Assembly: GCA_014905825.1 (NCBI GenBank)
Contig: JACGCN010000025.1
Location: 186,001 to 250,000, forward strand
Source of the DNA: Lyophyllum atratum
Taxonomy: Eukaryota > Basidiomycota > Agaricomycetes > Agaricales > Lyophyllaceae
Direction: 5' to 3'
Length of the DNA stretch: 64,000 nt
The notes beneath the pieces were generated by a model. It ran no database searches. It worked only from the letters and a program-made list of their open reading frames with translations, and was not told the DNA's origin. Both the position numbers and the translations under genes were made by a program. Shown in pieces: positions 1 through 12,479 of the stretch. The first letter of the stretch is position 1. Each line of letters begins with the position of its first letter.

Positions 1-59
1 CAATAACCCAGGCAGTTAGGGTTGTGGACGGTGGCAGGCCTAATTATACTGTGGTTAGC

Positions 60-299
60 CTATTTGTACGACGAGCTAGCAATTGAGAGCCACATACTGG
101 AAAGAATGAGTTCCACCACCAATGGTTGCTCCAAGACATCCTCTAAGACGTGTACAAAGTTGTTCTTTGACAGTATCCCTTCCAATTCAGCCAGCGCTGT
201 ATTGATGTCTGTCGAGGATGTGAAAAGGCGCGGTTGAAACAAGTCAACGCGGCAGACGGGCTTTCGGGGCAGCACAGGGGGCCTCATGGTGGAGACCAT
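60..299 (-). CDS. possible 5' exon of a gene leaving the left edge
   Basis: A minus-strand open frame begins with an ATG at 297-299 and reads toward the left edge. Its translation looks protein-like over a stretch containing FQPRLFTSSTDINTALAELE and then an amphipathic helix-like segment (EGILSKNNFVHVLEDVLEQP). The last part of the frame contains TTCTTTCCAG, which resembles a splice acceptor, so the true exon structure is unclear. The gene would be divergent from the Rab gene at 826. I do not recognise the family and the remainder lies outside the window. It could be chance coding. Confidence 0.3.
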   Translation of the reverse strand: MVSTMRPPVLPRKPVCRVDLFQPRLFTSSTDINTALAELEGILSKNNFVHVLEDVLEQPLVVELILSSMWLSIASSSYK

Positions 300-825
300 C
301 CTTGGGGGTGCTTATTCAAATCGATTGAGGCCGGGATATATAAGTAGACTGCACGAGACGATAGAAGCACTGAGGATCTGGGAACGTGCCCACTGCCCAG
401 AATGAACACCGTTAGCGCCTGTGGCGGAGATGAGTGTGATTAGTGTGAAAAGGGGGGCATTCATTAGTCCTTCCCTAGCGATGTTGGTTTCATTGGGTAG
501 TGTCTAGTCCAAAACATGAAGTCTGTCCACAAGGTCAAAGAAACTTTTCAACACGGGCAAGCGCTTTACATGAATGGCGACTCCCGCAAAGCCTCGTTGC
601 TAAACCTAATCTTCTGTGGGTGCGCAGCAGGGCACAAGATAGAGAAGGACATTGTAGATGCTGTGGAAGGCGATTCAGAATTGCACGTGGGTGTCAGGCG
701 GAGTGGCAACGGCCGCCAGACCTGCCCCTGCTGCGACCCACCACAAACTCACTTATACTTGCGACGTCTCTCCCGACGTCTATTTTGTACATCTTCTTGC
801 TCTCTAATCGTCTGCATAACCAGCC
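300..825. promoter_or_regulatory. intergenic upstream region of the Rab gene with a TATA-like box
   Basis: No convincing coding exon was found here. A TATATAAG sequence at about 337-344 on the plus strand is a plausible core promoter element. It is nearly 480 bases from the Rab ATG, so a long 5' UTR or a 5' UTR intron would be required. The interval probably also serves the divergent frame on the left. Confidence 0.3.
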
Positions 826-1723
<898 letters not shown>

Positions 1724-1967
1724 ATACCTCTCTTGTCGGATAGGTGGTTACCGTTGTATGTATTCGCATCCCATACCAGGCACGCATGACACTTCTAGTG
1801 TGCACACAACCCCGCACGGTCCTTGCTGCTCATTCCCATAGTTTTACGATCATCCCGTCCATCTTTTTTTGCAAGTTAGGTTTCCTGTTATATTGTAATA
1901 CATTCCCAATGGATAAAACACAGCATCGAGAGCGGCGAGAATATGAAGCACCAAAAAGTAAGAAAGT

Positions 1968-4839
1968 TCAAGCAATGAAACCCCCGTTCCAATTTCCACC
2001 CCACCATTTTCTCACCCGTTCCCCACCGTGCTCCTCATACTCCTGTCGCGTCACCCCCACTTTGGCAAATTCTTCCGTCGAAGCAAACTTTGCCATGCCC
2101 TTCCATGCGTCCTGCGCCGGGTCCAGTGCGCGCACGATCTCGATCGGCATTTCGGTCGGGAGATTCGATCGTAGCGTTGCATGAAGGCGCGGAATGAGCC
2201 CAGGCATTTGAGAGGGCGAGCCAGTCAGATACATGTTCTGGAAAGGAAGACGTGAGCGTGCCTTTCAAAAATAACGTGTAACTTACCTTCACCATACGGC
2301 CTTTTTCAGGATCAGGAAACCCGGCCAGAATGTTTTGAATAACCTCTCCAAGGCCTGCGGAATCAACGCCCGCCATACTAGGCGAGAACCATGTCTCGCA
2401 TACTCTCCATCGTTCCATGTTCAAGTGAATGCGAGTATTGCCTGACGCGTCGAAGATAGGAAGACATAGTGAATGATAGGAGCCAACATATTTACCTTCT
2501 ACATCGCCCTCTTCATATAGGGGCCGGAAGGCTGAAACAAGGGCAGAGCGTTGGGTGGTGATGGAGGCATGCGTCTCATGGTTTGTGAACGTCGGGTCAT
2601 AGGCGAGCAACTTCGCTTCGACTGTGGCGAGTTGACTGAAGTCTTCTTCTTCATCAGAAGACGGAGCGGTAGTGTTCTGCTGTGCAGGTGTTCAAGATGC
2701 TACCGACGAGTGCGATAGACGACGTACGATTTTGCGGTATATTGCCCAATCCGCGTCATCAGCCCCGAACATATCCTCTGTACATAAAATACGTAAATGT
2801 ATGTCGGCAGATGTAGAAAAGACGCGACCTACCGCCACCACCCTTTCGCTTCTTCTTTGGCATGCGGTCGTCCATGGCCAGATTTGCAATGCTCTTCATC
2901 CGGGCTTGGGCCGCAGCACTCTTGCGGTCACCCAGTGCGGCTTTCCGTCGTGCCCTGTCTTTGATCCTGTTCATCAGCGCCTGAGCATACATGGTCAGCA
3001 AGGCCAGAAGACGGCATAGATGGAGAGGAAACCTCTTGCTCCTGTCGCATCTTTCTCGACCAACCACCGAGATCCATCTCCCTCTCCTCTTCTTCCTTCT
3101 TTTCCTCTTTTTCCCTTTCTGCCCGCTCTCGTTCCTTTTCGCGTCGGGCACGGGCTCGGGCTTCGAAGCCGGCTTTCATAAGCTTCTGTTTCTTCTTTTC
3201 CTTCAAGCCTTCTTCATCCAACTGGGAGAAGGCGTAAGAGACTGCTAAGAGGAATAACGAAAGAACAGACATCAGCATCTGGTACATCGACCAGCGGGAA
3301 AGAAGGTTCTTCCTGAGAGACATTGGTCAACGGTAGAGTCGGAAGGTCAAGAGGACATACAGCAATATCCTCCCCTTCTGCCTCCTTTTTCCGAGCTTTT
3401 TTCAGGTCACCTTCGAACTTCTTGATAGTCTCATCGAGTCCGGCATCATCGTCGAAACCTTCTTCTTGTAATTTGATCTGTCTGATATTAGCGTCGTTAT
3501 CTGCGAAAGGATGGCCAACTTACCACCCACTCTCGCTTCGAGATCTCGTCTCGGCGGTCGCGAAGATTAAGCAAGTACCGTAGGTCATTTTCTTTTTGGA
3601 CGAGCTGAGGTTTAATGTCAGACAAGAGAGGTACCGAGTTTGAAACAACTATACCTTTTCCATTCGCGTCTTGGCTGCTAATTCCTGCAACTTCCTTCCC
3701 TGTTCCTTCCTCTTTTCTGATATCCGGGTTAGCTCCTCTTCTGTCTTCTCCTCGTATACAGGCAGCACGAATGGGAATTGTATTATTCGTTCAATCGACC
3801 TCATTTGGAGCGGATCCTTGAGTTTTCGAAGGATGCTGGAGTAGTCCGTTGCGAATTCGCAAAAATTATGGAGCATCCACTGGACGGGTAATGTAGTTCA
3901 GTAGAAGAATTAACAGGCAATACTAATACTACATTGGATTGTGAAGAGGTTACGCGCGTCGGAAAGCTGGAGTACTTCAGCTGGATGAGTTTCAGGAGAT
4001 ATTCAGAAGCCTGTGAGGCGCCCCAAGGTATTCTGAGATAATGATTGAGATTCCGCGATACATATGAAGGGTTGCTGTGACGCACCGTTTCGCATGGCTC
4101 ATGATGCCTTTGCCGTTCAGGACTGGAATCACCGATGTCGCTGCTGTATTGAAGGAAACGACAAGACCGTCCGAGGTGAAAGGGTCCTGTGTCGAGGTCA
4201 CGCTGTTCTGGTAAAATGACATGACGCCGTCAACACAATAAGCCAACGAGGGGACCGAGTACTGCTCGAACATGAGTTCCGATGTCACTGCGGTTCAGTA
4301 GTTGGATATTTTGCTTGGATAAGGAAATGAACAAGGACATACGTGACCGGGAATGCAATGGGGAAGCTAGGCGCTCCGTCATGAGAACGGGATGGTCGAC
4401 CGACGGTGTATCAATTCCAAGATTGACGAAAGCATAGTCCAGGGCATTTTCCTACATCTCGAGATCAAGAACTCGCGTTTGTCATTGCTGGATGACGCGA
4501 CGTGAAGCATTTACACACCAAGGCATCAAAGTTCAAGAGCACATCGCCCTCCCAAGCTGTCCGTGCCTGAGCTTTTGCGCCACTCTCGACGTCGACGCCC
4601 TCTCCGAACAGCAGAAGGGGCTTGTTCGTCTTTCGCTCCTTGTATTTTGCGATGACGTTGGGTCCGGATTGGGAACTTGGGGACGTGGCGAAACCCCACC
4701 GAAAGGTGGATGAGCCGTTGTCTATGATCAATGGTGTGTGTGCCGAGCGGTGCCGGTCATAAGGCTCGACTATGGGCGGCAGTGAGGGGGGTGTCGGGAC
4801 GGGGAGATGTGTGATGTGCTGTGCATCTGAGATGTCCAT
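1968..4839 (-). CDS. ARP5: actin-related protein 5, INO80 chromatin-remodelling subunit
   Basis: ARP5 is a nuclear actin-fold subunit of the INO80 remodeller that couples ATP hydrolysis to nucleosome sliding. The N-terminus carries the actin phosphate-1 loop region (PLIIDNGSSTFRWGF). Later exons give LMFEQYSVPSLAYCVDGVMS and WMLHNFCEFATDY. A long charged insertion follows, with a Lys/Glu-rich coiled coil (EKERERAEREKEEKKEEEE) and an NLS-like PKKKRK. This insertion is typical of Arp5 and absent from actin. The C-terminal actin fold resumes with NMYLTGSPSQMPGL. The stop is at 1968 and the ATG at 4837-4839. Many short introns split the gene; I estimate 700-760 residues. It is head-to-head with NIC96, with about 149 bases between start codons. 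Confidence 0.93.
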
Positions 4840-4988
4840 GCTCTACTGCTGTAACAACAATGTAGATTGCCAAGTACGAGGTCATTGTGCCGATCAGCGA
4901 GGTCGGTGTTTGAGTTGCAGGCTCTGGCCAAACACGCGACTGGACTTGCCTGAAATTGCTTTCACGGTTTGGGCAATATTATACCGAA

Positions 4989-7900
4989 ATGGCGTCGGAC
5001 CTGTCTGCCCTGCTCACCTCCTCGAAGAGCCTCACATCTCATCTCTCCAGGCCCGACCTTCCCTCTGTACATCTCTCCTTGGATCAGGTGGAGGCACAGT
5101 CTCGGCGCCTTGTCTCGCGCCAGCCTGGAACCTCAACCGACACCGATCGCGCGTAAGTAGTAGTTCTATACAGCTTGCCTCTGACTGACACCTACTGAAC
5201 AGGAAATACTTGCTTGCGCAAGCACACGTCGATGCATCTGCTCTCTCAGATCAAATCGCGCACCTTAATACCTCAACCACATTCTCTCCCTTGCAACCTT
5301 TGCAGGATACCGATGTCGCGGGGTACCTTCGCCATGCGCACGAACAAAACCTTATCTCTACTATAGAGGAAGGGCGAAAGGAGACTCAGGAGGAGTTCTA
5401 CCGTGCTCTGGAGGAGCGAAGTCAACGCGACTGGGAGGCGAAAAAGAAACGCGTGTTTGAGGAGCTTGGCGGTCGCGTAGGAGGGGACAATCGAGCTATG
5501 TCTGAGCTCAAGAAGAGCACTCACGGGAAGAACTCTTTGATGGTGATTGGTATATCTTACTTTGCTTGGTGATTCTAATTATCGCACCAGTCGAGCATTG
5601 CTCCCAGCCTCTCGTTGCAAATGCAAAACAAAATGATGGCCTACGATCGCGTTATTGTGGATCTGAACGCTGCCCGCCTTCGTGGTACATCGTACCCCAT
5701 CGCCCACTCCCTACTCTCCGCTTCAACTGTCGTAGACCCCGACGTGAATGGCCTTTCTGTCCTGTTCTGTCGTCTTTTGCTGACAGACGGCTCTAGTCCA
5801 GGTATACCCGAATGACTCAAGTTTTCCACATCCTCGCCAAAGTCACAGCTGAGCCTCCTGCCTTGCCGCCCATCGAACATGCCGGAGCCCACATCCTTAA
5901 CGCACCGCTTTTTGAGCGCAAATATGCACGAGTCTACCTCGGTGACCCCGAATCACGCGACGCCGCCGCTTTGAGACGGCAAATTGCAAAGGGTGCGCGG
6001 GAGGCGCTGGAGGAGCAGTATTGGGATGTCTTGGAGCGGACAATACAGGCGCGACCGACAGAAGCTCGCCTTGGTGGAGACCCAAGTGTTTCTAACAAGG
6101 TCCGGGCTTTCTTGTTTGTCAGGTATTACCGCAACGGAGAGTGGGAAGACAGGATCGAGGTGCGGCCGTAGACAAATGTGTCAAACTTCTCATTGAACCG
6201 TGATTCCAGCTCGTAGCGGGCCAGCCATTATGGGCCAGGCTCTTTTACCTTGTTCGCACAGGACATGTACAAGAGGCCTTGGATGAAGCCCTCCGGTACC
6301 AGGACGCCATTCAACACCGAGAACCGAGCTTCCTTACCCATTTCAAAACATGGATCGAGTCGCCGGAGCGCAAGTAGGTGTCTTCATTCTCTTGCTGAAT
6401 GTCTTTCACTGATCTCGTCATCTCAGACTCCCCAAAGCTCATCGCGATCATCTTCAGGCCGTCTATAATTCCCATATGCTGCATTCAGCCACCGCGGATC
6501 CGTTCAAGCTGGCTTTGTACAAGCTCATGGGCAAGCTTGAGCCGTCTCGCAGGAGTGTACATCTGGTGACATCGACGACGGAGGATTGGATGTGGTTCCA
6601 GCTTGCTATGGTCGGTTGCTCAGCGTCTAAATGTGTTTTTGGGACCTGATGAATCATACCCAGGTGGATGAAGACGAAGAAGGTGGTCTGCGCGCCCTAG
6701 CCGATGTTCTATTGGGCTATGGAGAGCGCCACTTTGAAGGTTCACCCAACCAACCAGGGAGAAGGGGCGTGTGGGCCAGTGTGCTTCTGATGTGCGGCCA
6801 GTTTGAACGGGTTAGTTATGAGTTCTTGTTGTATTGTAACAAGTATACTGATAAGTTATTAGGCTGTGGCAGCATTATGGGAGCACCAGGAGACGGAGGT
6901 CGAGGCCGTCCATCTGGCCATTGGGCTTGTCTATCATGGGCTGCTTCGCGTCCCATCTCGCGCTGAAACATCGGACATGACTCCTCGTACGTGAAGTGCA
7001 CCCGTTCCGTCTAATGTGCATACTAACGATATTGTTTCAGTTTCAATCTCTCCCGCGTCTCCTCCGGCACTGAGCTTATCCACTTTGATATGGCGATACG
7101 TCCGCCAATTTGTGAAGATGGATGCGAAAGAAGCGCTCCAATACGTGTACTGTGTGTGCCTTGCGGCTGACCAGGGAGAAGTGGGAAGAGAACAGGTCGA
7201 GAATGCTTGGGAACAAGTTCGGCGGATTATTGTTTTGAGCAATGGTGGGCCGGGCTGGGAAGAACTCGTTGGTGGATATCGGCCTGATGGCTCAAGATTC
7301 GTGAGTCATCCCTTTTTTTGAAGCAGCAAGTTGTATCGTTTAAAACTCGAATCTGTAGAGCGGAGTCATTGAACAGGGAGCGAGCTTGCTGAAGCTGGAA
7401 AATAGCAAAGAGTTCAATGAACAAATCTTAGTGCGGGCTGCCAAACACTCGGAGGAGAACGATAGGATCGCGGAAGCCATCAAGCTATACAATCTTGCCG
7501 GCGACTACTCGACTGTGGTCGCTTGCCTCGCTCAGGCGTTGAGCAACACCATCTCTAAGCCAAGTCCCGAAGGGAAGGATCGAGCACTTGAGCAGACGGC
7601 TATCGATATCATTCGGCATTACGAGAGAACTAATAGGGCTGTTGGGAAAGATAGGGAGGCTGTTGTGCGGCTGCTTCGTATTAGGGAGGCGAAGGACCAA
7701 CTTGCGGCGAGTAAACCGGAGGTTGCAATTGATGTCAGTCCCGCCTCGTCCCATTTCTCAGGTCTCGACTAACTTTTGCATTAGGTTATGGAGTCGACAG
7801 ACCTCATTCCCCTTTCGGGTGATGTCGCAAAGATCACACGCCGCGCGGAAGAATTCAAAGACCTTCATGAAGCGCTGCAAAGGAATTTGCAGACCTATCT

Positions 7901-8154
7901 TCCACTGACGATGGAAGCGCTCGCTGCCGTTCATCACAAGGTGAAATTGTCCATTGTGCCAGACGCAACACGTCGGATGGTGAGTACCAGAGTGGCTTCT
8001 GTCCCCAAACGGAGAGCTGATAAATTTGTAGACGCTGGACGCGATCCGGAGAAAATCACGCTCGCTCATGGTTTTCGCGGGGATCCTCAAATACCGCATG
8101 TCTCCCGATATATACTCATATCTGGCGCGCTTAGATGTGGAGATTGCGCTCTGA
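4989..8154 (+). CDS. NIC96: nucleoporin NIC96/NUP93, inner-ring scaffold of the nuclear pore
   Basis: Nic96/Nup93 is a scaffold nucleoporin whose N-terminal helices bind the Nsp1 channel complex and whose C-terminal solenoid builds the inner ring. The start is the ATG at 4989 (MASDLSALLTSSKSLTSHL). The second exon has the family hallmark YLRHAHEQNLISTIEEGRK, followed by EEFYRALEERSQRDWEAKKK. Later exons supply the solenoid: ASVLLMCGQFERAVAALWEH, FVKMDAKEALQYVYCVCLA and ENDRIAEAIKLYNLAGDYS. The last exon ends in SYLARLDVEIAL with TGA at 8152-8154. Several short introns divide the gene, and the reading frame closes across each junction I checked. It shares an upstream region with ARP5 and is convergent with the SMN homologue. 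Confidence 0.94.
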
Positions 8155-8384
8155 TTCCGGCTTGTGTAACTCTTTGTTTTCATGATATTTCGAATTGCGT
8201 TCGTGATTGCAATATGAGCTTTGTACATAACAGCGAGATATGCAGTATTTGGGAACAGTTGGACTCACAATCTGGGTAGGGCCGGACGCCTTGGCGAGGA
8301 AGTATCAGATGGTGGTTCGATTTGTTGTGATCATGCGTGAGATACGTACAATAAGGCTGGATAGGGAGGCGAACGCGGAACATA

Positions 8385-9305
8385 TCATCGTTGGGTTGAA
8401 ACAAACGCTTCGTCCTCGACATCCTCTTCGTCCTCTTCGTCTCCTGCTTCGTCATATGGATCTTCCTCACCTTCTTGTGCTGTACCTTGGGCGGGTAGTT
8501 CCTGGGATAAACGGCGCTGGCACTAGGGAGAGACGTCAAAGGATATCATGATGTGTCGGGTGGAGACGTACATGGTACATGGCTGTCCAATATCCGCTCC
8601 AATACATTGCTCCCATCGCACGCGTGAAGGCTTCATCTTGGCTGACCATGGCTCCAGGTACGTCGGAAAAGGCCTGCGAGAGGCCCTCGGCTCCAACGAT
8701 AGGGGGAGGCTCTGGTATTGGGACTGCTAACGACGGGTCATGCGAGGGTATGAACGTGTCAAAGTTCAGGGGAAGCGAGTCTCCTTGCGCAGTCGATTCA
8801 GGCACGGATGGCACGGAAAAGGTGCCGTTCGTTGTTGTGGGTGCTATAGCCTTCCCTTTGGGTCTGGGTGTATTGTACCATCTGGGAGGATGTCAGTAAC
8901 GGTGTGAAACATGATTTGGAGGACTTGCAACGGTGATTTGTGGACGGGTTCTGCTTTCCAGCCCTTGTCTGGACCATTGTACGCCTCGTACTCCTCTGTG
9001 GCGGCGTTCCACGCGTCTATGAGGGCGGAGTCGTCCCAGATCTCGTTGTGTGTTAAGTCGCGACTTTCCTCGTCCTCTTCTGCATTCTCGTCCTCTGCGT
9101 CCACTGCCATGGAAGATGAACCGGCACCGGGTCCTGCATTGTTGTAATTGTTGTTGAAGGATTGAGAGCTGCGTCCCTTGGGTTTTTTGTTCCACTTTCG
9201 TTTCTTGGCGGGAGAGGGCTTGGGTGAGTAGGAGCGAGGTTGTGTTGGAGAAGTTGCTTGGTATGGAAGGGTGATGTCGTCGTACGATATTACGGGCCTC
9301 GCCAT
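8385..9305 (-). CDS. SMN1: survival motor neuron (SMN) homologue, spliceosomal snRNP assembly
   Basis: SMN is the core of the complex that loads Sm rings on snRNAs. The N-terminus includes IWDDSALIDAWNAATEEY, the Gemin2-binding helix. The C-terminal YG box reads AMYWSGYWTAMYH, the oligomerisation helix. No Tudor domain is seen between them, as in fission yeast SMN. Two introns are placed by frame: 8882-8931, joining KSP to WYNTP, and 8523-8571, directly after the YG box. Splicing gives exons of 374, 310 and 138 bases, an exact 273-codon protein. The last exon adds an acidic tail (GDEEDEEDVEDE) after the YG box. Without the last intron the protein would end in a spurious VRLHPTHHDIL. The gene is convergent with NIC96. 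Confidence 0.85.
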
Positions 9306-9509
9306 GGTGGGCGTCGTGTCGGGATGGTGGAGGTACGGATACAGGTGACTTTGGGACCAAATATCTGAAGACAGATTGTACGAGTAGAAATAAATCTAAT
9401 TGGACTCTATTCGTATACTTGTGCAGTGCGTAGGAGTACCTTGTCGTTGTCGTTGTCGTTATAGTAATACATGTAGATGTTGCAGGCCAACATTCTAGTC
9501 TTTCCATCC

Positions 9510-10409
9510 TTACCAATCCGACTCTGCATCCACCCAGCCGCCCTTGTCTCTGGTTGCGGTACTCCCTACTTTGGTCTTTGCTCTTGACTTGCGACCTCCG
9601 AGCTCTTTATACATGCCTCGCATTTCTACTTTTCCTGGTTTGGTGACGTCTGCTTCCAATTTCCACTGCTCCTCCTTCAATTCCCGAGGCGTCTGGTAGC
9701 CTGACATCGCACCCGATGAATAGCCGGAGCCTCGAGAATATGCGAGCATTTGAGGTGAACGGTCACCTGCTGATCGTAGATGTGTGACGCGCTGCATGGT
9801 AGATGAGATCGAGAAGGCCGAGAGAGGGCGATGGGTAGTACGTACCCAATCTTGTTTAGACTCGCGCTTGGTCCATTTACCAGGAGGTAAGCTAAGGTCT
9901 TGGAAGTTCTCCTTTCGATAATGCTGGAACCATACTGCGATAGGGAAGATGGTTGGATAGTGAGGATCCCGATTGATGTGCAGGGCTTACCGTAGTTTAT
10001 GGTCTGGCTTCTGCGCCATTTTTTCGATACTAGGGCACACTTGGCCAAAGAAGGGACCGGCAACTGCCCAAATATGCGCTGTGAGACCTCCGTTGGGAAT
10101 GCCTTGAGAGGGTCGCGGCGTGACGACGATATGTGTAGCGGTCCACGGAGTGGACGTGCAGAAGCACCGCGAATCGGTGAGGACGGGCGAGTGCGATCTG
10201 GAGTTCCTGGGAGTGATACCTGTAAAGGAAAATTGTGAAGGAGACCAAAGGAGGGTAATCGGTGGGAGCCGTACCACGTTTACTAGATCGTCATCAGAAT
10301 CGTCCTTATCTATGGTGTTTTGTGTGAGGAGTTCTGCTGAATTCAATTTCCTGTCAAATGCCAGGGGGTCGGCCGTGTGCGATCTTAGGACGTCTTGGAG
10401 GAGACTCAT
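9510..10409 (-). CDS. small F-box protein, putative SCF substrate adaptor
   Basis: An F-box appears only after splicing. Exon 1 encodes MSLLQDVLRSHTADPLAFDR and ends at LVNV. A short intron then leads to a Ser/Pro-rich stretch (PGTPDRTRPSSPIRG) and to the F-box itself, containing AFPTEVSQRIFGQLPVPSLA and then CALVSKKWRRSQTINYVWFQ. Two more introns follow, and the last exon, rich in basic residues, ends GGWVDAESDW. F-boxes bind Skp1 in SCF ubiquitin ligases. No leucine-rich, WD40 or kelch repeats follow, so the substrate-binding part is not a standard type. This gene is not closely related to the pair at 42-45 kb. The family assignment rests on the F-box alone. Confidence 0.75.
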
Positions 10410-10485
10410 GGCGGTAGTGGGGAGAGACAGCAGTGCAAGGGTTGAAACTGTTATAAGCCGCTGACAAACGCCCCTATGACATCAT

Positions 10486-11670
<1,185 letters not shown>

Positions 11671-11680
11671 TCATTGTAGC

Positions 11681-11989
11681 ATGGCCTCTCCTGCCGTCTC
11701 TACTGAGCTCTCCCACCCAAGTCTTGCTCTAACGCGACTCAAGGCCTTACTGCGACAAGTCGTCCGCGTTACCGTCTCCGATGGTCGCATCTTCATTGGC
11801 ACCTTTGCCGGCACCGATCAGCCTCTGAATATTCTATTGGTTAATGCCGAGGAGTATCGCTTGGGACTCGAGGAAAACCCCGACGGCAGATACGTTGGTC
11901 AGGTTGTCATCCCGTGGAAGCTCGTTTTGAAGGTTGAGGGGGAGGTACCAAAGCAGAGCAGCCGCGCACACGATTCGATGTACTTCTGA
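11681..11989 (+). CDS. NAA38: LSM-domain protein, NatC auxiliary subunit NAA38 (LSMD1)
   Basis: A single-exon frame encodes 102 residues and forms one Sm fold. Sm1 and Sm2 are visible in RQVVRVTVSDGRIFIGTFAG followed by TDQPLNILLVNAEEYRLG and, after a loop, YVGQVVIPWKLVLKVEGE. This loop spacing and sequence match the LSMD1/NAA38 group, an auxiliary subunit of the NatC N-terminal acetyltransferase, better than a spliceosomal Lsm. The gene shares its upstream region with DPM1. The alternative is a divergent Lsm8-like protein, which I consider less likely. Confidence 0.8.
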   Translation: MASPAVSTELSHPSLALTRLKALLRQVVRVTVSDGRIFIGTFAGTDQPLNILLVNAEEYRLGLEENPDGRYVGQVVIPWKLVLKVEGEVPKQSSRAHDSMYF

Positions 11990-12479
11990 CCTCGTATCTT
12001 CATGAATTTCTCCGCACTGAGAGAGCTGCCTCGCTTTGAGTACAGGCATCGTATGTGCGTAATCGCTATTCTCCATGGCGAAGTTTCTCTGATTTCCAAG
12101 ATTTTCCCTGCAGATGCCATCCGCGCGTTCTTTCGTACTAGCGTCATCACGTTTACTTGGTACACTGCTCGTATTTTAGGCCTATCCGCCTCCAACATGA
12201 CTCTTTTCACACCTTCGTCGGATAAAACCCCGGCTCATACGAGGCATAACCTGTCGGAACACATGCAACGCCATCTTATAGATGTCATTTAAGCGGATTC
12301 GACACTGCAGTCGCCTGCTGTGTTCCATTCGTACACGTACAGCGTGTATTCGATCAGTGTTGTCCCGTGAATTTACCGCAATTGAACGGGTCCGCCGAAC
12401 ATTATCCGTAGAGGTCGCGAGACCTAAAAGCCAGAATAGGCCAGAATCCGCCTAGGATTGAACCGACTCGAAGCCCCTC
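11990..12479. other. intergenic region between NAA38 and the GH44 gene
   Basis: No supported gene was found. A plus-strand open frame at 12002-12292 shows no family motif and no splice signals joining it to a neighbour. I treat it as NAA38 3' UTR and GH44 promoter. Confidence 0.5.
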
